Assembly: GCA_963705385.1 (NCBI GenBank)
Contig: OY970075.1
Coordinates: 372,001 to 436,000 of the forward strand
Origin: MFD02979-c5 sp963705385
Lineage (GTDB): Bacteria > Bacteroidota > Bacteroidia > Cytophagales > Amoebophilaceae
Direction: 5' to 3'
Length of the DNA: 64,000 bases
Below the pieces are notes generated by a model, which saw only the letters and a program-made list of their open reading frames with translations, was not told the origin of the DNA and did no database searches. The position numbers and the translations under genes are program-made. Numbering within the stretch: position 1 is the stretch's first letter; the number at the start of each line of letters is the position of its first letter. Below, piece by piece: positions 16,726 to 25,485 of the stretch.

Positions 16726-17370
16726 ATGGGATGCGCTTACAGCACTATTCAAGCTTATGCTGAGGATTATACTGGAGCAGAACCTCCGCTGTTGGCGCAA
16801 ATCCATCGCGACACCTATGCCAAGGTCCCTATGCCTAAGATGCTTTCTGGGTACCTGCAAGGGCGTGTGTTGGCAACTTTTGCACACATGATCCGGCCTA
16901 CTAGAATCCTGGAGATTGGCACTTATACAGGATATTCTGCTATATGCTTGGCTGAGGGCCTGCAGGAGGGAGGTATGCTCCATACTATTGATAAAAATGC
17001 AGCGTTAGCAGCAACCGTCAGGAGCTACTTTGAACAAGCTGGCATTGCACACCAAGTAAAGTACCACATTGGGCAAGCAGCTGACGTCATCCCTCAGCTG
17101 GAAGAAGTGTTTGATCTTGTTTTTATTGATGCAGATAAGAAAAATTATACGCATTACTATGATCTAGTCTTTGACCATGTCAGACCAGGCGGTTTTATCA
17201 TAGCCGATAATGTCCTTTGGGGAGGTAAAGTGTTGACAGCAACTGGCCAACCTACAGACAAAAAAACCCAGGCAATTATAGATTTTAATACCCGAGTACA
17301 TCGTGACCCTCGCGTAGAAAATGTGCTATTCCCCATCAGAGATGGACTCATGGTTTTGAGAAAAAGATGA
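16726..17370 (+). CDS. SAM-dependent O-methyltransferase (class I, COMT-like)
   Basis: 214 residues. Motifs: PMPKMLSGYLQGRVLATFAH, then RILEIGTYTGYSAICLAEGL (SAM motif I), the acidic end of strand 2 in HTIDKN, FDLVFIDADKKNYTHYYDLV with metal-ligand Asp residues, and GGFIIADNVLWGGKV. This is the cation-dependent catechol/caffeoyl-CoA O-methyltransferase fold used by bacteria on small phenolics or unknown metabolites. The stop overlaps the start of the lytic transglycosylase gene by 4 nt (ATGA), so the two are co-translated; a functional link is not obvious. Confidence 0.88.
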   Translation: MGCAYSTIQAYAEDYTGAEPPLLAQIHRDTYAKVPMPKMLSGYLQGRVLATFAHMIRPTRILEIGTYTGYSAICLAEGLQEGGMLHTIDKNAALAATVRSYFEQAGIAHQVKYHIGQAADVIPQLEEVFDLVFIDADKKNYTHYYDLVFDHVRPGGFIIADNVLWGGKVLTATGQPTDKKTQAIIDFNTRVHRDPRVENVLFPIRDGLMVLRKR

Positions 17371-18680
17371 AACTCCACTTACTGCTTTGCTTTCTTGTTT
17401 TTGGTGCACAGGCCTACGGAGCTACCCCTTGCGTACCCTCTAGAATCAGGTTTGCAGATATGCAATTGAAGATCAGTAAAGGTGCCAAAGAGCGTATCCA
17501 AGAAAAAGTGGATAGCCTTACTCAAAGCGATCGACACTTCCAAGAACTAGTAAATCGTTTTAACCTGTTTCTGCCTATCATAGAAAGAATACTCAAAGAA
17601 GAAAATGTACCAGAAGCTTTTAAGTATATAGTTCTCCAAGAAAGTTCGCTGGTAGCAGACCTCGTTTCTACCTCTAATGCCGTAGGATTTTGGCAGTTTA
17701 AAGAGCCTGCATCACGAGAAGTAGGATTAAAGATAGATCAGTATGTAGACGAAAGGATGCACATTGGTGCAGCAACCAGAGGCGCAGCCAAGTACCTCAA
17801 GCGGAACAATGAACAATTCCATAATTGGTTGTATGCCTTACTAGCTTACCATGAAGGGAGAGGAGGGGCTAAAAAGTTTACCAAGGCCGAATATATAGGG
17901 GCTAAGTCTATGCCTATAGAGCCTGATGCTCACCTGTATATCATTCACTTTTTGGCTTTTAAAACAGCTTTTGAGCAAATAATTGGCAAAGGACCCCATC
18001 CAGTGCTTCATTTGTACGAATATAAAGAGGCGCATGGCAAAAGTTTGCGTGAGCTTGCCCAAGAGTTCGGAGTAGATAAAGCACAACTCAAGGCTTACAA
18101 CAAATGGCTCAAGCGTTCAAGGGTCCCTCATGATGCAGATCATGCAACCATCATTCCACTAACCCATCAACAGTACGCTCAGTACAACAAGGCAAGTTTA
18201 GAAGCTGGGGTAGCAAAGCATAAACTAAACTATGCCCACTATTGGGAACGAGCAGCAGCATTTCCTTTCATTACCACCTGCGGCGATAAAAAAAGTGGCC
18301 AGGAAGTAACAGAGATCAATGGCATAGTAGGGATTAAAGCGCAGCAGAGAGATACGCTTGAGTCGCTTGCCAAGGTAGGTAACATTGCTGTGGCACAATT
18401 TCTAGCGTTCAATGATATTGATAAAGACCACACAGTTATTCCTGATCAAGTGTATTATTATGCTTCCAAACGAAGTAAGGCAGAAGTTCACTTTCACATT
18501 GCCCGAGAAGAAGAGAGTTGGTGGAGCGTAGCACAAAAGTACGGTATCAAAAAAAGATCATTACTGTCTAAGAACCGGTTGCGTAAGGAAGTAGCACTTA
18601 AGCCTGGAAGAGTACTGTGGCTTCGGTTTATTAGACCATCCAGCATTCCTGTTGCTTATGAGTTGCCTTTAGATGAATGA
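17367..18680 (+). CDS. Secreted lytic transglycosylase with LysM domains (MltD-like)
   Basis: 437 residues. Signal peptide MKLHLLLCFLVFGAQAYG; SLT domain with catalytic Glu92 in VLQESSLVADLVSTSNAVG and the GFWQFKEPASREVGL and LLAYHEGRGGAKK motifs; then two LysM-like regions, one around LRELAQEFGVDKAQLKAYNK (about 225-260) and one at the C-terminus, ESWWSVAQKYGIKKRSLLSK. It should cleave the glycan strands of peptidoglycan in the periplasm, so this symbiont probably still makes some wall material. The start overlaps the methyltransferase stop. Confidence 0.9.
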   Translation: MKLHLLLCFLVFGAQAYGATPCVPSRIRFADMQLKISKGAKERIQEKVDSLTQSDRHFQELVNRFNLFLPIIERILKEENVPEAFKYIVLQESSLVADLVSTSNAVGFWQFKEPASREVGLKIDQYVDERMHIGAATRGAAKYLKRNNEQFHNWLYALLAYHEGRGGAKKFTKAEYIGAKSMPIEPDAHLYIIHFLAFKTAFEQIIGKGPHPVLHLYEYKEAHGKSLRELAQEFGVDKAQLKAYNKWLKRSRVPHDADHATIIPLTHQQYAQYNKASLEAGVAKHKLNYAHYWERAAAFPFITTCGDKKSGQEVTEINGIVGIKAQQRDTLESLAKVGNIAVAQFLAFNDIDKDHTVIPDQVYYYASKRSKAEVHFHIAREEESWWSVAQKYGIKKRSLLSKNRLRKEVALKPGRVLWLRFIRPSSIPVAYELPLDE

Positions 18681-18846
18681 TAGGAAAGGCTCAAGTGTCC
18701 TAGGGATAACCTTAGGCAAGGAGCAACGAGTATTTATAATTTTGCTGCAAAATAGCCTTAGGATTTTAGACATATTGGGCTTCAGTGCGCCATTGTAGTA
18801 GGAGTAGGCCATTGCGTATAAGCTTTTTTCAGCGAATTTATCGGCT

Positions 18847-19680
18847 TTAGCCTGCCACAGAAACCCTTTGAAAAGCAGATACGGTTAAGCCTGGGGTGAT
18901 ACTTTGCAGGTATTGAGCAATGGTTAGCTTATTGTCTTTTACAAAATTTTGGTTGAGGAGAGTATTTTCTTGGAAAAACTTGTTAAGGCGGCCTTGCGCA
19001 ACCTTGTCGATCATGGCTTCAGGTTTTCCTTCATTGCGGGCTTGTTCCCGGGCAATAGCTAGCTCTTTCTCTATGATAGTAACCTCTATGTCATCTTTGT
19101 CAACGGCTAAGGGGTTCATCGCAGCAATCTGCATAGCTACAGCTCTACCCGTTTCAATTGCTTGTGCACTACGACCACCTTTTAGCCCTACCAGTACCCC
19201 TAACTTGCTACCTAGATGGATGTAGGGGACCACAGTCTCACTGCTCAGGGTCTTATAAGCACTGATGACTACTTTTTCTCCAACCCTACTTGCCAGTTCT
19301 GTAATTTTCTCTTCTATAGTACCTCTACCCTCGACCGTAAGTTGTAAGAGCTCTTCAGTAGTGGCAGGTTGCTGAACGAAAGCTGCCTCTAAGATGCTTT
19401 GGCCTAGTTGCTGGAAATCTTTGTTTTTAGCTACAAAATCTGTCTCGCAGCTGAGCGCAATGATGGCACCATAGTTGTGCTCGAGGTTCGTTTTAGTAAA
19501 CACCATGCCTTCAGTAGTAGCTCTGTCAGCGCGTATAGCAGATACTTTCTGTCCTTTTTTTCTCAGTATTTCGATGGCTTTTTCGAAATCACCTTCTGCC
19601 TCTTCCAGGGATTTTTTACAATCCATCACACCAGCGCCTGTCTGGTCTCTTAATTGCTTAACATCTTGTGCAGTAATCAT
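18847..19680 (-). CDS. tsf: Elongation factor Ts
   Basis: 277-residue nucleotide-exchange factor for EF-Tu. UBA-like N-terminus with VKQLRDQTGAGVMDCKKSLE, then the core ALSCETDFVAKNKDFQQLG and HLGSKLGVLVGLKGG, and a C-terminal coiled-coil and tail ending NFVKDNKLTIAQYLQSITPG. It follows rpsB in the order rplM, rpsI, rpsB, tsf, the normal Bacteroidota block. The gap of 121 bp after rpsB could hold regulatory sequence, but no clear terminator is seen. Confidence 0.97.
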   Translation of the reverse strand: MITAQDVKQLRDQTGAGVMDCKKSLEEAEGDFEKAIEILRKKGQKVSAIRADRATTEGMVFTKTNLEHNYGAIIALSCETDFVAKNKDFQQLGQSILEAAFVQQPATTEELLQLTVEGRGTIEEKITELASRVGEKVVISAYKTLSSETVVPYIHLGSKLGVLVGLKGGRSAQAIETGRAVAMQIAAMNPLAVDKDDIEVTIIEKELAIAREQARNEGKPEAMIDKVAQGRLNKFFQENTLLNQNFVKDNKLTIAQYLQSITPGLTVSAFQRVSVAG

Positions 19681-19801
19681 TGGAAGCTATTGGGTTATAA
19701 AGTTGCTTACTCTAAGTAAGGACAAAGAGAAAAGGTTAGGGTTGGGAAATTATAATTTAAACGAACAGTTGGCCTAAAATACGGTACTCACATTTCACAA
19801 T

Positions 19802-20800
19802 TTAGGCTTCAGCTTTATCAGGGAGTGCTATTTGGGGAGTTTCCTCCTTGCCAATGCTGGTTGCCCCAGCTGAATTTCTCTCCTGTTGCTCTCCATTAGC
19901 TGTATTTGGCACAGCAACCTTAGCTGCTTGAACTGTTTGCTCAATAGTTGAAGCGAGCTTGTCTACCGTCTCCTTGGCGGCTTCAGAAATAACGGTTTTA
20001 GCTTGTCCTAAATGTTTTTTCACTTTTTCCGAGAAAACTACTTTTTCAACGCCGCGTTCTCTTGGTGGCTTTGAAGCTTCTGGTTTATCAGTGGTTTCTA
20101 AATCTTTTTCTTGCTGACGCTCTGCGAGCCCTTCTTCAATGGCACTACCAATGGCCTTGATAATCAATTCGACGGAGCGAGCAGCATCGTCGTTACTGGG
20201 GATAGGATAATCAACCAACCTGGGATCTACATTGGTATCAACCAGGGCAAATACAGGGATACCCAGCTTTTGTGCTTCTTTAACAGCAATGTTTTCCTTC
20301 TTGATATCTACGATGAAGACAGCTGCTGGAAGCCTTGTGACGTCTGTAATACCTCGCAATAGCCGTTCAAGCTTGTATTTTTCTCGAGCAACTGTAAGCT
20401 GCTCTTTTTTGGCCATGTTCTTGTAAGCGTCAGTTCTCATGAGCTTGTCAAAGGAAGCCCATTTTTTCAAAAGCTTACGAATGGTAACAAAATTAGTCAG
20501 TGTACCACCTAGCCATCTCTCTGTTATATAGGGCATATCGAGCCGCTTAGCTTCTCGCTCTATTACTTCCTTGGCCTGCTTTTTTGTGGCTACAAACAAA
20601 ATTTTTCGACCAGAACGGGCAATATTTTTTAAAATGTTAGCTGCCTCTTGTAGATGCAAGAGCGTTTTGTGCAGGTCAATGATGTGGATGCCATTACGCT
20701 CCATAAAAATAAAGGGAGCCATATTGGGATGCCACTTTCTGGTTAAATGTCCAAAGTGAACACCTGCGTCGAGTAAGTCCTTAGGTTTTATCGTGATCAT
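19802..20800 (-). CDS. rpsB: 30S ribosomal protein S2 with long C-terminal extension
   Basis: 332 residues. The S2 core is complete: LLDAGVHFGHLTRKWHPNMA, IIDLHKTLLHLQEAANILKN, ITERWLGGTLTNFVTIRKLL and GIPVFALVDTNVDPRLVDYP. The last 80-90 residues are an Ala/Lys/Glu-rich, probably helical or disordered tail (VFSEKVKKHLGQAKTVISEA and onward) that E. coli S2 (241 residues) lacks. Such tails occur in some Bacteroidota. The gap to rpsI is 16 bp, so they are one transcript. Confidence 0.96.
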   Translation of the reverse strand: MITIKPKDLLDAGVHFGHLTRKWHPNMAPFIFMERNGIHIIDLHKTLLHLQEAANILKNIARSGRKILFVATKKQAKEVIEREAKRLDMPYITERWLGGTLTNFVTIRKLLKKWASFDKLMRTDAYKNMAKKEQLTVAREKYKLERLLRGITDVTRLPAAVFIVDIKKENIAVKEAQKLGIPVFALVDTNVDPRLVDYPIPSNDDAARSVELIIKAIGSAIEEGLAERQQEKDLETTDKPEASKPPRERGVEKVVFSEKVKKHLGQAKTVISEAAKETVDKLASTIEQTVQAAKVAVPNTANGEQQERNSAGATSIGKEETPQIALPDKAEA

Positions 20801-20816
20801 TCAGTTGGTAATTATC

Positions 20817-21203
20817 TTAACGTTTGCTGAACTGGAACCTCTTTCTGGCTTTTTTACGGCCATATTTCTTGCGTTCAACCATTCTAGGGTCTCTAGTGAG
20901 GAGACCTGCTTGTTTGAGTCCAGTACGACGCTCAGGCTCGGTTTGACAAAGAGCTCTTGCAATGGCTAGACGGATAGCTTCTGCCTGTCCTCTGAGGCCG
21001 CCACCTGTTACATTTACTTGTATATCGTACTGTGCAGCTACCTCTGTCATGGCTAAAGGCTGATATACAATCATTCTTAGCACTTCAGAAGGAAAGTAGT
21101 TTTCCAATGACCTTTTGTTGATTTTGATGTTACCTTGACCACTGGTCAAATAAATTCTAGCTACAGAGGTCTTTCTTCTGCCTATTGCATTGGTTGTTTC
21201 CAT
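20817..21203 (-). CDS. rpsI: 30S ribosomal protein S9
   Basis: 128 residues, the usual length: NAIGRRKTSVARIYLTSGQG, VNVTGGGLRGQAEAIRLAIA, and the basic C-terminal tail ERKKYGRKKARKRFQFSKR that reaches the P-site tRNA. It lies 10 bp after rplM in the conserved ribosomal block. Confidence 0.97.
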   Translation of the reverse strand: METTNAIGRRKTSVARIYLTSGQGNIKINKRSLENYFPSEVLRMIVYQPLAMTEVAAQYDIQVNVTGGGLRGQAEAIRLAIARALCQTEPERRTGLKQAGLLTRDPRMVERKKYGRKKARKRFQFSKR

Positions 21204-21213
21204 GCCTCAGTTT

Positions 21214-21654
21214 TTATAGGATTTTTTTAGGTTGTTGGGCTGTGTGGTTATGCTCTGGGCCTGCATAAATAAAGAGGTTGTGGAATAATCTACGCCCTAG
21301 TCTGTTCTTAGGGAGCATACCCTTGACGGCATGCTCCATGATACGTGTAGGGAATTTCTCTTGAACTTTTCTAGGTGTGTTAAACCTTTGTCCACCTGGA
21401 TAGCCTGTATGGGAGACATATTCTTTTTTATCCCATTTTTTGGCGGTTAGCCGCACTTCTGCAGCATTGATGACAATGACGTTGTCTCCACAATCTACGT
21501 GAGGCGTAAAATGGGGCTTGTTCTTGCCACGAATAATAGCGGCTACTTGGCTAGATAGGCGTCCTAAGCTCTGTCCAGCAGCATCTACAAGTACCCATCC
21601 TTTTTGGATGCTTTGTCGGTTGACTGACCTTGTTTTGTAACTTATGTGATCCAC
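21214..21654 (-). CDS. rplM: 50S ribosomal protein L13
   Basis: L13 core: SIQKGWVLVDAAGQSLGRLS, VIVINAAEVRLTAKKWDKK, YVSHTGYPGGQRF, MEHAVKGMLPKNRLGRRL and IYAGPEHNHTAQQP. I place the start at GTG 21652-21654 (VDHISYKTRSVNRQ), which gives 146 residues and the Bacteroidota-type N-terminus. An ATG 30 codons upstream (21744) is in frame but would add sequence unlike any L13. First gene of the rplM-rpsI-rpsB-tsf block. Confidence 0.92.
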   Translation of the reverse strand: MDHISYKTRSVNRQSIQKGWVLVDAAGQSLGRLSSQVAAIIRGKNKPHFTPHVDCGDNVIVINAAEVRLTAKKWDKKEYVSHTGYPGGQRFNTPRKVQEKFPTRIMEHAVKGMLPKNRLGRRLFHNLFIYAGPEHNHTAQQPKKIL

Positions 21655-21758
21655 CTTGTTTCTTAAAATAGCGTTTGGTGCAATAGTGACTTTACTATGC
21701 TGTAAACATGCAAAGCTAGTAGCTTGTTCTTTGAAATGCAACACGTTGTAGGGAGTTA

Positions 21759-22532
21759 TTAGACTTTATTCAATCTACTTGTAGGTGAGCTATCAGTGTT
21801 TGTGTAATCGGCTACTGCGGCATACCGCTGGAGCTGCTTAATCAACACAGCAAAATCTTTTGGATAAGGGGCCTGTACAATAATATTTTGTCCCTGAAAA
21901 CTTGTGAAAGCTAACTTATAGGCATGCAAAGCTACCCTTTGTGTCAAGGGTTGTTCTTGGGTATGCTGCTTGCAGCGGTAACGCTTTTTCAAGTCAGAAA
22001 GGTAAAGTAGATAACTGCCGTATTGCGTATCACCAATAAGAGGCGCTTTAAGATAAGCAGCATGCACCCTAATTTGGTGCATCCTACCTGTAATAGGTTC
22101 GCAAATGGCCAACGTGTAACCCTCAAAGGCCTGCAGCGTCGTGAAGATCGTGGTTGCTTTTTTCCCCTCGCGCGCGTCGATTTTGGCTAGGTGTCTGCGC
22201 GTGATGCAAATGGGAGCTTCTACAAGGTGCCCCTGAAGATGATGGCTGCCTTTTAGCACTGCATGGTAGGTCTTGGCGACAGTCCTTGTTTCAAACTGAT
22301 GGCACAGTGCTTTGTAAGCTTCTGGGTGCTTAGCCAGGACTAGTGCGCCAGAGGTTTCTTTATCTAAACGATGCCCTACTTGAGCGTGCGGATGATAAGC
22401 TTTAGCAAGCTGTAAGAGGTTATGGCCCGGTTGTGTGCGGTCAGCTAGGGTTGTGATAAAAGGTGGCTTATTGATGACGATGTAGTCTTCGTCTTCGTGA
22501 AGGATTAAGGTTTTAAAATCAATGCTGGCCAT
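21759..22532 (-). CDS. RluA-family pseudouridine synthase without S4 domain
   Basis: 257 residues. Motifs: LHEDEDYIVINKPPFITT, catalytic Asp in VGHRLDKETSGALVLAKH, TVAKTYHAVLKG and PITGRMHQIRVHAAYLKAPL, followed by GDTQYGS. It converts uridine to pseudouridine in rRNA or tRNA; the exact site cannot be read from sequence. The S4 RNA-binding domain found in RluD (28052 in this window) is absent. It lies upstream of rplM on the same strand, possibly in the same transcript. Confidence 0.9.
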   Translation of the reverse strand: MASIDFKTLILHEDEDYIVINKPPFITTLADRTQPGHNLLQLAKAYHPHAQVGHRLDKETSGALVLAKHPEAYKALCHQFETRTVAKTYHAVLKGSHHLQGHLVEAPICITRRHLAKIDAREGKKATTIFTTLQAFEGYTLAICEPITGRMHQIRVHAAYLKAPLIGDTQYGSYLLYLSDLKKRYRCKQHTQEQPLTQRVALHAYKLAFTSFQGQNIIVQAPYPKDFAVLIKQLQRYAAVADYTNTDSSPTSRLNKV

Positions 22533-22616
22533 GCTAAGTAATCATCAATAATTAAGTTGTGAACCTACTTGGGGTCACAAGGGGAAAAAGGAATAGGTAA
22601 CCCAATCAAAGAACCA

Positions 22617-23390
22617 CTAGAAATCACCTAATGACCTAGTGATCCTCACAAAATCCTCAACAGTAAGCTGTTCTGCCCGTTGGTCGAGCACAGCTAAGTT
22701 CCGCAGTGCTTCTGGGAGCAGTGGCTTGAGTGCATTCCGCAAGGTCTTCCTACGCTGCTGGAAACCTGTCTTAACAACCTTGAAGAAAAGCTTTTCATCG
22801 CAATCGAGCTGTTTTTTGTCATTGCGCTTGAGACGGACCACAGCGGACTGTACCTGCGGTGGCGGGGTAAACACTTGTGGTCCTACTGCAAAGAGGTACT
22901 CAATATTATAGAAAGCTTGTAACAGAACGCTAGGAATACCATACACCTTACTCCCGGGTGGGGCTACCAGGCGTTCTGCCACTTCTTTCTGGATCATACA
23001 CACCACTTCATGTACTTGCTGCCGATGCGCCAGTACCTTGAAAAAAATAGGGGAAGAGAGGTTGTAGGGAAAATTGCCAATGATAGCCAAAGGGGTGCTC
23101 CATAGCTGGTCTAAACCTAGTTGAAGGAAGTCTGCAGCGATAATACGGTGTTGTAAAACAGGATAAGTGCATTGTAAATAGGTAACTAGCTCGGGATCTA
23201 TTTCTACCAAGTACAGGCTAGAGAGATGCTTTTGTACTAATAGCTCGGTTAGGATGCCTGTACCTGGTCCTACCTCTATGATCGTCCGCTGGCTGTCATC
23301 TGGCGTTAAGGCACTTACAATCTTGCGAGCAATGTTTTTGTCTTTGAGAAAGTGCTGCCCCAAGTGTTTTTTGGCTTTGCATACGGTCAT
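22617..23390 (-). CDS. rsmA: 16S rRNA dimethyladenosine transferase
   Basis: 257-residue RsmA (KsgA). KKHLGQHFLKDKNIARKIVS, SAM motif IIEVGPGTGILTELLVQ, LVEIDPELV, and the catalytic NFPYNLSSPIFFKVL, then QKEVAERLVAPPGSKVYGIP. It dimethylates two adjacent adenosines in helix 45 of 16S rRNA, a late step of 30S assembly. The frame is complete, with the usual C-terminal helical domain. Confidence 0.96.
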   Translation of the reverse strand: MTVCKAKKHLGQHFLKDKNIARKIVSALTPDDSQRTIIEVGPGTGILTELLVQKHLSSLYLVEIDPELVTYLQCTYPVLQHRIIAADFLQLGLDQLWSTPLAIIGNFPYNLSSPIFFKVLAHRQQVHEVVCMIQKEVAERLVAPPGSKVYGIPSVLLQAFYNIEYLFAVGPQVFTPPPQVQSAVVRLKRNDKKQLDCDEKLFFKVVKTGFQQRRKTLRNALKPLLPEALRNLAVLDQRAEQLTVEDFVRITRSLGDF

Positions 23391-23500
23391 TATTGGGAGG
23401 CTGTTGTTTGGAAAGCTTTAGGATATTGCTTGTGGATTGACCTAAGGTGCCACAATTATTGTGCTGCTCACTTTACTAAAACAATACTTACAGAGGCGCC

Positions 23501-23881
23501 CTAAGGCGACAGCTCAAATAATTGGTTCATGTCCCCCCTGATCCTTTCTATATCGTGGTCATTGGAGAGCTTGATCAAAAAAGTAAGGAGCGCATTGTAG
23601 CGTTCAAGCAAGCGGGTATACTTTTGTTCTAGTCGCCACAGCTCTGCAGCACCCTGGTTGCTGCCTAAGTCAAAGGTATTCTTGATCTCAGGAAACTTGG
23701 TAGTAAAATCGTAATGGATAATATCACCTACCCTAACGATAAATTCATAGCTCAAGTCATATTGCTTGAATTTGTTGTAGACTGTGTTTCTGCTGACGCT
23801 TAGCCTTTCTGAAAGGGATTTGATAGAATAGCCACTAGCTCTGACAATGGCTTCTACAATTTCACCTCTGTGTTTACTCAT
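23501..23881 (-). CDS. Small helix-turn-helix regulator
   Basis: 126 residues. The N-terminal HTH reads GEIVEAIVRASGYSIKSLSE then RLSVSRNTVYNKFKQYDLSY; the C-terminal half (ELWRLEQKYTRLLERYNALL) is a likely coiled coil for dimerisation. The HTH resembles Fis/XRE types used by a conserved Bacteroidota family of short regulators. Target genes are unknown. It lies upstream of rsmA on the same strand, separated by 110 bp. Confidence 0.7.
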   Translation of the reverse strand: MSKHRGEIVEAIVRASGYSIKSLSERLSVSRNTVYNKFKQYDLSYEFIVRVGDIIHYDFTTKFPEIKNTFDLGSNQGAAELWRLEQKYTRLLERYNALLTFLIKLSNDHDIERIRGDMNQLFELSP

Positions 23882-24122
23882 GGTATAATTTTAATCTTTT
23901 GTTAATCAGTTCAATATAGTGCAGAAAAGATCAAATAATATGTACATAAAGTGCTAAATTATTCAAATGTGAATAAAAAGTGACTTTATTGACGCGTTGT
24001 AGTAGAAACTTTTGAAGAAAGAAGGGGGAGGGTAGTGGTGGTCGTGGAAGAGACCAGATGTGAGAGCGCATAGGCTCCTTGGTAGCCTGAAGGAGTGTAT
24101 TGATAGGGTACATCAGTTGGTG

Positions 24123-24196
24123 CTCCTCCTGCTGGACTCGAACCAGCGACCCTCTGATTAACAGTCAGATGCTCTAACCAACTGAGCTAAGGAGGA
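24123..24196 (-). tRNA. tRNA-Asn (anticodon GTT)
   Basis: 74-nt cloverleaf: acceptor TCCTCCT / AGGAGGA, D arm TAGCTCAGTTGGTTAGAGCA, anticodon stem TCTGA/TCAGA around CTGTTAA giving GTT, T arm CGCTGGTTCGAGTCCAGC, discriminator G. CCA is not encoded. Confidence 0.95.
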
Positions 24197-24212
24197 AAGT
24201 GATTGTGCAGGG

Positions 24213-24243
24213 CAATATTAGCTCCTAACTTACTTATCCGCAA
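24213..24243 (-). promoter_or_regulatory. Promoter for tRNA-Asn
   Basis: Read on the minus strand: TTG (24243-24241), 20 bp, TAATATTG (24220-24213), one mismatch from TAnnTTTG, placed 16 bp before the tRNA. Confidence 0.45.
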
Positions 24244-24399
24244 TAGACAAGCCCTGAATTTTGGAATTGTGGTCTATTACAGGCGAGGTGTCTTCAACAG
24301 CTCAATTACAATTACAAACAAGGAGGTTTGTGCTGAGAAACAATTAAGGTAGTTTGGCTTTTTGAGGCGTTATGCAGTGCACCTTATTTTGTAAACATT

Positions 24400-25434
24400 A
24401 TGCGTAAAAGAAATATACTCTCATTTGCTGCCATTGTTTGTGCCATACTCCTAATTTTCTCTTGGTTAACTGCTTATAGGATCTTTATGTGTCCTAACGT
24501 TCTCGTAGGAAAGCCTGACCAACATTTAAACATTGCACAGGGTATTAGTTTCAAAGAACTCAAAGCTACACTCCACAAAGAAGGGTATATCAGCAACCTG
24601 GCTTCTTTTAACCTTGTAGCATGTCTTCTGAAATACGATAAGAGGGTCATTCCAGGTGCTTATCGGTTGCAAACCAATATGAGCAATTGGGAGGTCATTC
24701 AACTGCTCAGAGCAGGCAAGCAACAGCCTGTGAAGGTCGTTTTGCACCATATACGCAACAAGACAGAGGTAGCGGAAAAAATCACAAAAGACCTTGCGAT
24801 GGATGCTGCTAGCTTTAAGCAATTGTTAAATACCCCAGCTTTCGTCAGCCAGTATGGTTTTAGTATAGAAAATGTGATGACTATGTTCATTCCCAATACC
24901 TATGAGGTTTACTGGACTATTACTCCAGAAGGACTTTTTGAAAGGATGCATGCGGAGTACAAGCGATTTTGGAATAAAGATAGGCTCAATAAGGCGCAGC
25001 AACTCAAGCTTACTCCACGAGAAGTGGTTATTTTGGCTTCTATAGTACAAGGAGAGACCAACAAAGTTGAAGAAGCACCTGTTATTGCAGGTATCTATAT
25101 GAATCGGCTAAGAAAGAAGATACCCCTACAGTCATGCCCCACATTGCTATATGCATTGGGAGATCCTTCAGCAAGGCGGGTATTGCACAAATACAAGACC
25201 ATTAATTCACCTTATAATACATACAAGTATAGGGGACTTCCTCCAGGTCCTATCAGTTTACCTAGCATTGCCATGGTCGATGCTGTCTTAAATTTTACAA
25301 TGCACAATTATCTATATTTTTCTGCCAAAGAAGATTTTTCAGGCTATCATTATTTTACGCAGTCCTTTGAAGAGCATTTGCGCAATGCCAGGCGCTATCA
25401 AAAGGCGCTCAATCGCGCTCTTGTATACCGTTAA
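24400..25434 (+). CDS. mltG: Endolytic murein transglycosylase
   Basis: 344 residues: one N-terminal membrane segment (SFAAIVCAILLIFSWLTAY), a LysM-like region, and the YceG catalytic domain with ILASIVQGETNKVEEAPVIA (the conserved Glu is the one in GET, residue 219), GIYMNRLRKKIPLQSCPTLL and NSPYNTYKYRGLPPGPISLP. MltG cuts nascent glycan strands at the cytoplasmic membrane and sets their length. Its presence with Ddl and a lytic transglycosylase argues that peptidoglycan polymerisation is retained. It is monocistronic here, downstream of the divergent tRNA-Asn. Confidence 0.93.
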   Translation: MRKRNILSFAAIVCAILLIFSWLTAYRIFMCPNVLVGKPDQHLNIAQGISFKELKATLHKEGYISNLASFNLVACLLKYDKRVIPGAYRLQTNMSNWEVIQLLRAGKQQPVKVVLHHIRNKTEVAEKITKDLAMDAASFKQLLNTPAFVSQYGFSIENVMTMFIPNTYEVYWTITPEGLFERMHAEYKRFWNKDRLNKAQQLKLTPREVVILASIVQGETNKVEEAPVIAGIYMNRLRKKIPLQSCPTLLYALGDPSARRVLHKYKTINSPYNTYKYRGLPPGPISLPSIAMVDAVLNFTMHNYLYFSAKEDFSGYHYFTQSFEEHLRNARRYQKALNRALVYR

Positions 25435-25485
25435 ATCCATCCAACCATGGTGTACCGCAAGGTCACCGGGCTATTGCGACAACAT